This document shows positions 15,680 to 24,259 of a stretch of 64,000 bases of DNA, in pieces. Both the position numbers and the translations under genes were made by a program. Origin of the DNA: a beta proteobacterium L13. Lineage in GTDB: Bacteria; Pseudomonadota; Gammaproteobacteria; Burkholderiales; Chromobacteriaceae. A model generated the notes under the pieces. That model saw only the letters and a list, made by a program, of their open reading frames with translations. It did not search any database and was not told the DNA's origin. Every line of letters starts with the position of its first letter. Position 1 is the stretch's first letter. Location: NCBI GenBank assembly GCA_000335715.1, contig AMYZ01000016.1, forward strand, positions 27,642 through 91,641, given 5' to 3'.

Positions 15680-16272
15680 GCCAGTTGTGCCTGCAGCTTG
15701 GCCAGCAGCGCCTGCATGGCCTGGCCACGGTGGCTGATGGCGTTCTTGGCGTCGGCCGGCAGGTCGGCCACGGTGCAGCCGTGCGACGGCAGCCAGAAGT
15801 GCGGGTCGTAGCCAAAGCCGCCGTTGCCAGACGGGGTGTCCACCACCTCGCCGTACCAGGCGCCGTCTACCACCAGCGGCTGCGGGTCGTCGGCGTGGCG
15901 CACCAACACCAGCACGCAGTAGTAATAGGCGCGGCGGTTGTCTTTACCCTGCAGTTTTTCTACCAGCTTGGCGTTGTTGCGCTCGTCTGACTTTGGCTCG
16001 CCGGCGTAACGCGCCGACAGCACGCCGGGCTTGCCACCCAGTGCTTCCACGCAGATGCCGCTATCGTCGGCCAGCGCTGGCAGGCCGGTAACGTGGCTGG
16101 CGTGGCGGGCTTTTTCCAGCGCGTTTTCCAGAAAGGTATAGTGCGGCTCGGGGCATTCGGGCACGTTCAGACGGCCCTGCGGGATAACCTCGATGCCCAG
16201 CGGGGCCAACAAGGCGGCGAATTCCTTGAGCTTGCCGGCATTATTGCTGGCCAGTACCAGTTTATTGATCAT
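15676..16272 (-). CDS. rdgB: XTP/dITP diphosphatase (non-canonical purine NTP pyrophosphatase)
   Basis: RdgB removes inosine, xanthosine and other deaminated purine triphosphates from the nucleotide pool. The 198-residue protein has the Ham1 family marks: LVLASNNAGKLKEF at the N-terminus, ALADDSGICVEALGGKPGVLSARYAG near residue 65, and GGFGYDPHFWLPSHG and SHRGQAMQAL near the C-terminus. The ATG at 16272 begins directly at the conserved strand; the longer frame adds 26 unconserved residues. The stop overlaps hemW by 4 bp, so rdgB-hemW-ridA form one unit. Confidence 0.95.
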   Translation of the reverse strand: MINKLVLASNNAGKLKEFAALLAPLGIEVIPQGRLNVPECPEPHYTFLENALEKARHASHVTGLPALADDSGICVEALGGKPGVLSARYAGEPKSDERNNAKLVEKLQGKDNRRAYYYCVLVLVRHADDPQPLVVDGAWYGEVVDTPSGNGGFGYDPHFWLPSHGCTVADLPADAKNAISHRGQAMQALLAKLQAQLA

Positions 16273-16341
16273 GCTTTGCTCCGTGGCGGGTACCGCGGCC
16301 AACCTTGCTGCCGGCAGGGGTAACCGCCTGAAAACCCAATG

Positions 16342-16516
16342 GCCCGGCAAGCCGGGCGCAGATTGATGCCCTACCCTGTTTGCCAGGCAAACAGGGTAGG
16401 GCTTGTAAACAGGAAGGCTGCGGACTCAGATACTTATGCGGTGCGGCCCGGCTGTGCCGGGTTCGGCAAGAGCTAGATTGGCACCTTGGCATCAGCCTGG
16501 GCCCGGCGTGCCGGGC
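16342..16516. repeat. Cluster of stem-loops between rdgB and dusA
   Basis: Four hairpins lie in 175 bases: GCCCGG/CCGGGC (16342-16357); a perfect 17-bp arm palindrome with a 1-nt centre, beginning GCCCTACCCTG (16368-16402); GGCCCGGC/GCCGGGTT (about 16446-16463); and GCCCGGC/GCCGGGC (16501-16516). The strong middle palindrome could terminate or protect the dusA transcript. The repeated CCCGGC/GCCGGG theme suggests a REP-like unit. No gene is present between 16273 and 16556. Confidence 0.7.
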
Positions 16517-16556
16517 GTGGGATGACTTGGCTATCTTACAAGGGCTGCGTGACAGT

Positions 16557-17570
16557 TCAACCGTGCGTAGCCAGTAGCGCGCGGATCAGCAGGCTTTCGT
16601 CGGCGTCTTTCAGCTCTTTGGCGTCGGACAGCATGCGGCGCCACTGGCGGCCTCCGGGCTCGCCATGGAACAGGCCTAGCACGTGGCGGGCGATGTGGCG
16701 CACGCTGCTACCGTCTTGCAGGCGGTCGGCAATATAAGGCAGCAGCGCCTCTACCACCTTTCCGCGCGACGGCACGTCGTGGCTGTCGCCGTAGAACTGC
16801 GCGTCCCAGGCCGCCATCAGGTAAGGATTGTGGTAAGCCTCGCGGCCAACCATCACGCCGTCTACATGCTGCAGGTGGCCGGCGATCTCGGCATTGGTCT
16901 TGATGCCGCCGTTGATCAGGATCTCCAGATCGGGGCGCTCCTGCTTCAGGCGGTACACGTAGTCGTATTTCAGCGGCGGGATCTCGCGGTTTTCCTTGGG
17001 GCTGAGGCCCTTAAGGATGGCGTTGCGCGCGTGCACGATGAAGGTATGGCAGCCGGCGTCGGCCACGGTATCGACAAACGCCCGCATCATGTCGTAGCTG
17101 TCCACATCATCGATACCGATGCGGTGCTTGACGGTAACGTCGATATCCACCGCGTCGCGCATCGCCTTCACGCAGTCGGCCACCAGCTGCGGCTCGGCCA
17201 TCAGGCAGGCACCAAACGCCCCCTTCTGCACCCGCTCCGACGGGCAGCCCACGTTCAGGTTCACTTCGTCATACCCCCACTCCTGCGCCAGACGGGCGCA
17301 ACGCGCCAGCTCGTCCGGCTCGCTGCCACCCAGTTGCAGCGCGATGGGGTGCTCGGCCTCGTGGTAGCGCAAATGGCGGCCAACGTCGCCGTACAACAGC
17401 GCGCCGGTGGTGACCATCTCGGTATACAGCCAGGTATGGCGGGTAATCAGACGAGCGAAATAGCGGTAGTGGCGGTCGGTCCAGTCCAGCATCGGGGCCA
17501 CGGACAGGGTACGCGGGGGCAAAGCCTTGGGTGCAACAGTCATCAAGGGGGCGGCGGGTGCCGTAAGCAT
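16557..17570 (-). CDS. dusA: tRNA-dihydrouridine(20/20a) synthase DusA
   Basis: DusA is an FMN-dependent enzyme that reduces uridines 20 and 20a in the tRNA D loop. The conserved core begins RTLSVAPMLDWTDRHYRYFARLI. HTWLYTEMVTTGALLYGD follows, then NLNVGCPSERVQKGAFGACLM with the catalytic Cys, VKHRIGIDD, and LSPKENREIPPLKYDYVY, typical of DusA rather than DusB or DusC. GGIKTNAEIAGHL and the FMN-phosphate region GVMVGREAYHNPY complete it. I start at the ATG of MLTAPAAPLM (337 residues). The ATG nine codons later (17543) is equally possible, as neither has a good Shine-Dalgarno. Confidence 0.95.
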   Translation of the reverse strand: MLTAPAAPLMTVAPKALPPRTLSVAPMLDWTDRHYRYFARLITRHTWLYTEMVTTGALLYGDVGRHLRYHEAEHPIALQLGGSEPDELARCARLAQEWGYDEVNLNVGCPSERVQKGAFGACLMAEPQLVADCVKAMRDAVDIDVTVKHRIGIDDVDSYDMMRAFVDTVADAGCHTFIVHARNAILKGLSPKENREIPPLKYDYVYRLKQERPDLEILINGGIKTNAEIAGHLQHVDGVMVGREAYHNPYLMAAWDAQFYGDSHDVPSRGKVVEALLPYIADRLQDGSSVRHIARHVLGLFHGEPGGRQWRRMLSDAKELKDADESLLIRALLATHG

Positions 17571-17779
17571 TTGAAAAGAGTGCGGATTATCCGTGCGTGC
17601 GCGGTAGCGGTCAATCGTGGCTGCCTGCCTGGCCTGCCACTCCCCGCTTTGCCGCCTTTGCCTACGGCTAGCGCAAGTAGTGCATCTAGCCCACGCGTGC
17701 CGCCCATCCACAGGCATGACATTGGTCTGTCTCTATTCAGAGACAGATGCAGCCAGCACATTTGGCAGACAAGCGGCAT

Positions 17780-17820
17780 TTGATCTGTATCAAGTCTGTC
17801 TACAAAGCATCAACTAGCAT
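17780..17820 (+). promoter_or_regulatory. FNR/ANR-type site with a plausible class II -10
   Basis: TTGAT-CTGT-ATCAA (17780-17793) is a perfect match to the FNR/ANR consensus TTGATNNNNATCAA. TAGCAT (17815-17820) lies where a -10 hexamer is expected if the site is centred near -41.5, the class II activation geometry. It is 131 bases upstream of the 17925 gene and 210 bases upstream of dusA, which is divergent. I infer oxygen-responsive control of the plus-strand sensory operon. Confidence 0.65.
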
Positions 17821-17924
17821 TCGTTTCCCTATAAATATCATCCAAATTTTCAACACCCTGTTAATACCAAAGCAATAAGAAAATAAATACTTAAAAATAA
17901 AGTAAGAATTACTTAGAGATATTC

Positions 17925-19082
17925 ATGGCGCAGCTTATCCGTAAACTGGGGTTCGCAGACATACAGATGCACAAGCCTATCGACTACTCGATTTTCGACC
18001 GCTCGGGAAACCTGATCCTGCGCAAAGGCTTTGTCGTGTCCATGCCTGGCTTTGCCGACAAACTGGTAGAGCGGGGCTATTTCATTGGTATTTCCGAAGC
18101 GGGCGACTTGCCATCGGCCAAGGAAATCAAGGCGCGAGCTATCCGTCGCCCAGCAGAGCAAACCAGCGTATTTGTCGAGATGGCCAGTTTTGTCGAAGCC
18201 ATTGCGCGGATCCACCGCATCATCCTGAGCCCACCCAATAACCTGGCCAATGTGGAAGAGCTGATGCGCAGCCGCGCCCACCAGCTGGTGGGGTTTATCC
18301 AGCACGACCCGGATGCGGTACTGGCCGCCTTATATCTGCAACAGCACGGCCAGGACCTGCGTGCCAACAAGCATGTACTGGGCGCAGCAGTGTGTTACAT
18401 GCTGGCCAGCCAGATCTGCCAGGACGATACCGCCCTGGATTCACTCTTGTGCGCCGCCCTTACCCGGGACCTGGCGCTGTACCACTTCGACAAAGGCCTG
18501 GGCGCGCAAAAAGGCCTGGGCGAGCTGGAACAGCTGGCGGTATGGGAACACACCAGCACCACCGTGAAGTTACTGCAAAAGCACGGCATACAAGACAAAC
18601 AGTGGCTTCTGCACGTTCACGAACACCATGAGCAACCCAATGGCCGCGGCTACCCGCTGGGCAAGACCCGCGGCGAGGCCCACGAGCTATCCCTGCTGCT
18701 AGGGCTGGCAGACTCCTACGCCGGCATGACCATTGCCAATAAGTGGCGCCCCGGCATCTACCCGGCCAACACCCTGAAAGAGCTGTACCTGCAAAAAGAC
18801 AGCAAGTATCTGGAAAGCCATATCGGCCTGCTGATCAAGAAACTCACACGCTTCCCGGCAGGCACCGTGGTAGCACTGCAAAGCGGCGAAATCGGCGTGG
18901 TGAAGAACACGAACTACACCCGTAAAAGCCCTATGGTGTACTCCATCATTGACGAAAAGGGCTTCCCCCGAAGCGAACCCACGCTGCGCGACACCCTGAA
19001 TACCAAGTACGAAATCAAAGGCTGCATTTCACCGGAGCGGTGCAAAACCGCGCTGCTGGCTATCAAACGGATCTGGATGTAA
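17925..19082 (+). CDS. Degenerate HD-GYP domain protein
   Basis: This 385-residue protein has the layout of HD-GYP c-di-GMP phosphodiesterases but lacks key metal ligands. The N-terminal 60 residues (MHKPIDYSIFDRSGNLILRKGFVV) resemble the small beta domain seen before many HD-GYP domains. The HD dyad position reads ALTRDLALYHF instead of LLHDIGK, so the His is missing. HHEQPNGRGYP keeps the His pair and GYP but has Asn for Asp. The C-terminal part (FPAGTVVALQSGEIGVVKN) matches the HD-GYP tail. It is probably a non-catalytic binding partner or receptor. It is first in the operon behind the FNR site, with 3 bp to the next gene. Confidence 0.72.
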   Translation: MAQLIRKLGFADIQMHKPIDYSIFDRSGNLILRKGFVVSMPGFADKLVERGYFIGISEAGDLPSAKEIKARAIRRPAEQTSVFVEMASFVEAIARIHRIILSPPNNLANVEELMRSRAHQLVGFIQHDPDAVLAALYLQQHGQDLRANKHVLGAAVCYMLASQICQDDTALDSLLCAALTRDLALYHFDKGLGAQKGLGELEQLAVWEHTSTTVKLLQKHGIQDKQWLLHVHEHHEQPNGRGYPLGKTRGEAHELSLLLGLADSYAGMTIANKWRPGIYPANTLKELYLQKDSKYLESHIGLLIKKLTRFPAGTVVALQSGEIGVVKNTNYTRKSPMVYSIIDEKGFPRSEPTLRDTLNTKYEIKGCISPERCKTALLAIKRIWM

Positions 19083-19085
19083 GAC

Positions 19086-20612
19086 ATGAGCGACATCGAA
19101 TACAAGGTTCCCCTCCACACCGCCATCGTGTCCAAGACCGATCTGAGCGGCATGATTACCTATGCCAATGACGCCTTTATCACCATTAGTGGTTTCAGCC
19201 GCGAAGAGCTGATAGGCAGACCGCACAATATCGTGCGCCATCCGGACATGCCTGCCGCCGCCTTTGCCGACTTGTGGGCAACGGTAGAGCAAAACAAACC
19301 CTGGCGCGGCATTGTAAAAAACCGTACCAAAGACGGCGGCTTCTACTGGGTACAGGCCACCATCGTGCCTATCCGCAAAGCCGGCAAGGTTGTGGGCTAT
19401 ATGTCGGTACGCTACGCCGCCAGCGACGAGCAAATCGAACAGGCCGCCCGTTTATACGCCCAGCCCGGTGCAAAACTGCCCAAGCAAGGGGGCCTGAAGC
19501 GTCTGCTATCCATCAAGTCGGGCTATATCGCCGGCTCGCTATTCGTGATTGCGCTGCTGATTACCGGCGGTATCCTCGGCATTGGCACCATCCAGCACAG
19601 CACCGAGCAGATCAACAAGGCCGACGGGCAATACCTGCGCAAGCTGGACGTGATCAGCCAGCTGGAAATCGACGCGACCCGCGCCCAGACCGCGCCGATT
19701 GCCCTGCGCCAAGCCAGCATTGCACGGCTAGGCAGCCACTATGCTGCCAACCCGCACACCCCCGCAGATATCCGCGACCGCCTGAAAGGGCTGGATGCCC
19801 TGAACAATGCCGCCCGCCTGGCGCGTAGCAACGCGCTGGACGCCAGCCTGGAAAACCAGCTGCAAGTAGTAGTACAGCTGGCAGAACAGAACCGGCTACA
19901 GATTCTGCGCCAATCGGCACTGGAGGTTGGCCGCATTAACCAGCGCAACGAGCAGATTGTGGATATCTCGCTGCTGGGCATCATCCTGGGCATCGTGACC
20001 GTGGTGGCCTTTGGCCTGATCTTCATGCGCCAGATCGTGCGGCCGCTGGATTCGGCTATCGAGAACTTCGAGAAAATCGCCGAGGGCGACCTGACCGGCG
20101 ACGTGCCACTGGATGGTGCCGGGGAAACCGGCCACCTGCTGCGCTCCAGCGTAATCATGCAGATGCACCTGAAAGTGGTGATGGACGAGCTGAACCTGCT
20201 GGCAGGCCAGATCGACACCGCCTGCCTGAGCCTGAACACGGCCCTGTTCGAGATCAGCGACCATTCCGAGGTACAGCACGACAAGCTGGAAGAAGCCAAG
20301 TCGTTCATGTCGCTGGACTTCATCTACGAGCTATCCAACCAGCTGGCCATACTGGACGAGCTGCTGGCCGACAAGGAAGTTGCCCCCCAGGTAGCCGACT
20401 GCATTGCCAGCATCACCAACCTGAACCGGCTGCAAACCTTTGCTCTGGAAGACTTCCTGGACAAGATCGACCTGATCCTGAAACTGATCGTGTCCAACCG
20501 GCAAGATACGCAAGAAGCCTATGCCATGTCGGCCAAACTGCACGAGGTGGCACAAACGCTGAACACGCTGGTGAACTACTTCGTACCGGACGGCAAAAAA
20601 TACAATGCCTAA
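19086..20612 (+). CDS. Aer-like PAS-HAMP protein without chemoreceptor output domain
   Basis: A 508-residue sensor. The PAS domain (about residues 10-115) is strikingly Aer-like: [16 protein letters not shown], then [41 protein letters not shown] and VGYMSVR, keeping residues used for FAD binding in Aer. Helix 1 is at about 143-165, an extracytoplasmic segment follows, helix 2 is at about 297-317, and then a HAMP. After the HAMP there is no methyl-accepting hairpin (no [13 protein letters not shown]). Instead about 130 residues form predicted helices (DFIYELSNQLAILDELLAD...) that I do not recognise. The stop overlaps the next HD-GYP gene by 8 bp, suggesting direct signal transfer to it. Confidence 0.8.
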   Translation: MSDIEYKVPLHTAIVSKTDLSGMITYANDAFITISGFSREELIGRPHNIVRHPDMPAAAFADLWATVEQNKPWRGIVKNRTKDGGFYWVQATIVPIRKAGKVVGYMSVRYAASDEQIEQAARLYAQPGAKLPKQGGLKRLLSIKSGYIAGSLFVIALLITGGILGIGTIQHSTEQINKADGQYLRKLDVISQLEIDATRAQTAPIALRQASIARLGSHYAANPHTPADIRDRLKGLDALNNAARLARSNALDASLENQLQVVVQLAEQNRLQILRQSALEVGRINQRNEQIVDISLLGIILGIVTVVAFGLIFMRQIVRPLDSAIENFEKIAEGDLTGDVPLDGAGETGHLLRSSVIMQMHLKVVMDELNLLAGQIDTACLSLNTALFEISDHSEVQHDKLEEAKSFMSLDFIYELSNQLAILDELLADKEVAPQVADCIASITNLNRLQTFALEDFLDKIDLILKLIVSNRQDTQEAYAMSAKLHEVAQTLNTLVNYFVPDGKKYNA

Positions 20613-21822
20613 GCTGCGCAAAATCCATATCGATCAGGCGGTAGTCGGCATGTATGTTGCCAGCCTGGATTGTGACTGGACTGCACACCCATTCTGGCTG
20701 TCTCGCTTTTGCCTGCGCAACGCGGCGCAAATCGACATGCTGCGCCAGGAAGGCATACAGAGCTTTTACATCGATACAGAAAAAGGCAGGGATATCTCCC
20801 ACGCCGCCTGTGCGCAAACCCCCGCTAGCCCCGCGGCGACGAAGAAAAGCCAGGCCCGCGCCACCCCCTTAAGCCAGGAGCTGGGCCTGGCACGCGACAT
20901 TGTGCAGCGCACCGAAGCCATTACACAGGACCTGATGAAAGATGCCCGGCTGGGGCAGCGTCTGGATGTGGCCGCGCTGCATGGCATCAGCAGCGAGCTG
21001 TCCGGCTCGCTGGACCGCAACGCACTGGCACTGCGCATGGTAGCGCAGGTGTACAACAAGGATGCCTATACCTTTCAGCACTCGGTCAGCGTGGCGCTGT
21101 TATTGATGATTCTGCAGCACTATCAGGGCGCGCCCCACGAGATTGTGGTGGAAGCCGGCATGGGCGGGCTGCTGCACGATATCGGCAAGACCCGCATCCC
21201 ATTACAGCTACTCAACAAGCCTGGTCGCCACACACCGGAAGAGCGCCAGCTGATGCGCGAACACGTGCGTTTTAGCCAGCAGATTCTGGACGAAAACGGT
21301 ATTCACTCACCCATCATCCGCGCCATTGCCCTGCAACACCACGAGCGCTACGACGGTACCGGCTACCCGCTGGGGCTGGCGGGGGATGCCATTTCGGTCT
21401 ACGGCCAGCAAGCCGCCATTATCGATGTGTACGACGCCATTACCTCAGACCGCTGCTATCACAAAGGCCTGCCCGCGCCGGTGGCCATCAAGAAAATCTT
21501 TGAGCTGGGCAAAAACCACTTCCACCCGAAAGTCGTACGCGATGTTGTGCACTGCTTTGGCATTTACCCGCCGGGCACCCTGGTCCGCCTGGCCAGCGGC
21601 AAACTGGCCGTAGTGAAGCGCCATGCAGATGGCGACCTGACCCGCCCCGAAGTGGTGGTGTTCTTTGACACCCAGCGCAACCAGCGCCTCAAACCGGAAA
21701 GCATCAACCTGGCCATACGCTATGGCCCCCATGCCGACGACCATGTGGTGCACCACGAGGCAGCCGAGAGCTGGCAAGCACTGCTACCGGATATCAACCA
21801 GCTCTTGCTGGATAGCCACTGA
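20605..21822 (+). CDS. HD-GYP cyclic-di-GMP phosphodiesterase with DUF3391 N-terminus
   Basis: A 405-residue protein that looks catalytically intact. The N-terminus ([20 protein letters not shown]) is a DUF3391 domain, common before HD-GYP. The catalytic domain has [12 protein letters not shown], an LMREH metal ligand, a second His at [18 protein letters not shown] (the full HHExxDGxGYP signature), and [15 protein letters not shown]. The C-terminal tail ([19 protein letters not shown]) is the usual HD-GYP extension. It probably hydrolyses c-di-GMP to pGpG/GMP. It overlaps the PAS-HAMP gene upstream by 8 bp and precedes an Aer-type receptor, so signal input from the PAS protein is likely. Confidence 0.9.
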   Translation: MPKLRKIHIDQAVVGMYVASLDCDWTAHPFWLSRFCLRNAAQIDMLRQEGIQSFYIDTEKGRDISHAACAQTPASPAATKKSQARATPLSQELGLARDIVQRTEAITQDLMKDARLGQRLDVAALHGISSELSGSLDRNALALRMVAQVYNKDAYTFQHSVSVALLLMILQHYQGAPHEIVVEAGMGGLLHDIGKTRIPLQLLNKPGRHTPEERQLMREHVRFSQQILDENGIHSPIIRAIALQHHERYDGTGYPLGLAGDAISVYGQQAAIIDVYDAITSDRCYHKGLPAPVAIKKIFELGKNHFHPKVVRDVVHCFGIYPPGTLVRLASGKLAVVKRHADGDLTRPEVVVFFDTQRNQRLKPESINLAIRYGPHADDHVVHHEAAESWQALLPDINQLLLDSH

Positions 21823-21865
21823 CACACAGCCATCCCCTTATCTTTCCCTTACCGACCCGATCACC

Positions 21866-23446
21866 ATGCGCACAAACCAGCCTGTCAGCCAGACCGAAAT
21901 ACCGTTTACCGAAGGCATCATCGTGACCCAGACCACCCTGGACGGCACGATTACCTATGCCAACGACCGCTTTGTAGAGCTCTCCGGTTTTAGCCGGGAA
22001 GAGCTGCTGGGCCAGCCCCACAATATCGTGCGCCACCCGGAAATGCCGCCCGTGCTGTTTGCCGACTTGTGGCACAGCGTGAAGCAAGGGCATTGCTGGC
22101 GGGGCCTGGTAAAAAACCGCACCAAAAACGGTGATTACTACTGGGTAGACGCTTTTGTCGTGCCGGTACTGGAAGGCGACAATATCACCGGCTATATGTC
22201 GGTACGTACCCCGGCCAGCCGGGCTGACATCCAGCAAGCCGAGCAAACCTACCCGGCCCTGCTCGCGGGCAAGCGCTGGCAAAAACCACCCAAAACCGGG
22301 CGCATCATGGTCTGGTTCCGCCCGCTGTACGTCATCATGATGACGCTGATGGTGATGCTGGCCGGTGCCATGCATCCCGACCAAAGCGGGCTGCTGATCA
22401 GTGCACTGGGCATGGTGGCGACTGGCCTGTGGCTGGTGCTGGAGCGCCAGCGCAAACAGCAGCAACAGGCACTGCTGCAGGCCTGTCGCAATATTGCCCA
22501 GGGCAAACTCACCAACCCTCTGAGCATCAACCGTGCCGGGGACCAGGGCAAAATGGAAAGCGCGCTGGCTTACATGCAGGTAAACCTGAAAGTGATGCTG
22601 GATAACCTGCAATGGACCGCGCACCAGCAAACCCGCAATACCCAGCGGGTCCAGGTCGCCGTAGGCGAATTGCTGGGGCATATCGATGACAGTACAACCG
22701 CCGTTACCCAGATGGGCGCCGCGGTAGAAGAGCTTTCCGCCTCGATCGAACAAGTGGCCGCCAATGCCGAACACACCGCACGGCTAAGCCAGCATACCCG
22801 GGAAAACCTGCAACAAAGCGTGAGCCAGATGGCCAGCTCACAAAACCGCAACCAGGCTGCAGCCCAGGCCGTAGAAGAAGCGCAGAACACCATTCGCGCG
22901 CTTTCCAGTGCCATCGGGAGTATTTCCCAGGTAACACAGACCATTCACGACATTGCCGACCAGACCAACCTGCTGGCCCTGAACGCCGCCATCGAAGCCG
23001 CTCGCGCGGGCGAAAGCGGGCGCGGTTTTGCGGTAGTGGCGGACGAAGTACGCAAGCTGGCCGAGCGCACCAGCCTGAGCACAGACGAAATCAAGCACCT
23101 GGTCAGCAATGTACAGTTGGCCGCCAAAGGCACCGTCGATGCGATCGCCGCCATCACGCAGGAAACGCGGGCCGGCGTGGAAACCGTGCAGCAAACACTG
23201 ACCCGGCTGGACGCCCTGCAGCAAGGCTCCGGCGAGGTGAACATGATGATGCAGGAAATCGCGGTCACCAATGCCCAGCAGTCAGCCACCGCCGGCCACC
23301 TGGCCGAACGCATGACATTGATCTCAGCCAGGTTCGATGCATCGACCGAACAGATTGCCACCGCCAGACAAGCCATTGCCGGCCTGGCCAGCGAGGCGGC
23401 CCAGGTGGCCACCCTGGCCAGTGCGTTTGAGGTAGAAAAACGCTGA
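21866..23446 (+). CDS. aer: Aerotaxis-type methyl-accepting chemotaxis protein
   Basis: A 526-residue Aer homologue that links redox or energy state to the CheA kinase. The PAS domain (about residues 25-125) has [31 protein letters not shown] and [20 protein letters not shown], matching E. coli Aer in the FAD-binding region. A short hydrophobic anchor (about residues 150-195) has no large periplasmic domain. The C-terminal half is a classic signalling hairpin with tip [20 protein letters not shown]. The ATG at 21866 was chosen because it starts 20 codons before the PAS; a longer frame to 21665 overlaps the HD-GYP gene in another frame. Confidence 0.9.
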   Translation: MRTNQPVSQTEIPFTEGIIVTQTTLDGTITYANDRFVELSGFSREELLGQPHNIVRHPEMPPVLFADLWHSVKQGHCWRGLVKNRTKNGDYYWVDAFVVPVLEGDNITGYMSVRTPASRADIQQAEQTYPALLAGKRWQKPPKTGRIMVWFRPLYVIMMTLMVMLAGAMHPDQSGLLISALGMVATGLWLVLERQRKQQQQALLQACRNIAQGKLTNPLSINRAGDQGKMESALAYMQVNLKVMLDNLQWTAHQQTRNTQRVQVAVGELLGHIDDSTTAVTQMGAAVEELSASIEQVAANAEHTARLSQHTRENLQQSVSQMASSQNRNQAAAQAVEEAQNTIRALSSAIGSISQVTQTIHDIADQTNLLALNAAIEAARAGESGRGFAVVADEVRKLAERTSLSTDEIKHLVSNVQLAAKGTVDAIAAITQETRAGVETVQQTLTRLDALQQGSGEVNMMMQEIAVTNAQQSATAGHLAERMTLISARFDASTEQIATARQAIAGLASEAAQVATLASAFEVEKR

Positions 23447-23539
23447 TGCCTGCCTGTCTGCCCATCATGCTGTTACAGGCGCAGGCTTGCCCGGGAATGC
23501 GCAGGCGGCGATACTCGGTTTTTTAGCCGACTGCGCCCC

Positions 23540-24256
23540 ATGAAACACACCGTGCTTTTTGTTGAGGACGACGCCGAGCTGGCCGCGCTGATGCGCGACT
23601 TTCTGGCGCGCCACGATCTGGACGTGATCATCGAGCCACGCGGAGATACCGCACTGGATGCCGTCGCCCGTGTGCAGCCTGCCTTGATCCTGCTGGATAT
23701 CATGCTGCCGGGCAAAGACGGCCTCACCCTGTGCCGTGAATTGCGGCCAACCTTTCACGGCCCCATCGTGATGCTCACCTCGCTGGACAGCGACATGAAC
23801 CATATCCTGGGGCTGGAGCTGGGTGCCAACGACTATATCCTCAAAACCACCCCACCCGCTGTCGTAGCGGCTCGCCTGCGCGCCCAGTTGCGCCAGCACA
23901 GCCCCGTAGCCCCCGCCGTACCTGCACCTGCGCCTGCCAGCCAGCCGCAGCGCCTGACATTTGGCACACTGATCATCGACGGCCCCTGCCGGGAAGTGCT
24001 GCTCGCTGGCGAACGTGTCGCGCTCTCTACCTCGGATTTCGACCTGCTATGGCAGCTGGCCAGCCACGCCGGCGAAATCCAGGATCGCGACACCTTGCTG
24101 CGCGTGATGCGTGGCCTGAGCTACGACGGCCTGGACCGCAGCATCGACATTGCCGTGTCCCGGCTGCGTAAGAAACTGGGGGATGATCCACTCGCCCCAC
24201 AACGTATCAAGACGGTACGCAACAAAGGCTATCTATTCTCGCCGGCAGGCTGGTAA
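23540..24256 (+). CDS. rstA: Response regulator RstA
   Basis: RstA is an OmpR/PhoB-type DNA-binding response regulator paired with RstB. The 238-residue protein closely tracks E. coli RstA. The receiver domain has VEDDAEL (acidic pocket), LILLDIMLPGKDGLTLCRELR with the phospho-acceptor Asp, and SLDSDMNHILGLELGANDYILKTTPP, an RstA signature. The C-terminal winged helix has LSTSDFDLLWQLASHAGEI and RSIDIAVSRLRKKLGDDP, followed by RIKTVRNKGYLF. The ATG directly precedes KHTVLFVEDD. It is 93 bases after aer and 3 bases before rstB. E. coli RstA responds to acid and Mg2+ via PhoP; that link is not shown here. Confidence 0.9.
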   Translation: MKHTVLFVEDDAELAALMRDFLARHDLDVIIEPRGDTALDAVARVQPALILLDIMLPGKDGLTLCRELRPTFHGPIVMLTSLDSDMNHILGLELGANDYILKTTPPAVVAARLRAQLRQHSPVAPAVPAPAPASQPQRLTFGTLIIDGPCREVLLAGERVALSTSDFDLLWQLASHAGEIQDRDTLLRVMRGLSYDGLDRSIDIAVSRLRKKLGDDPLAPQRIKTVRNKGYLFSPAGW

Positions 24257-24259
24257 GCC

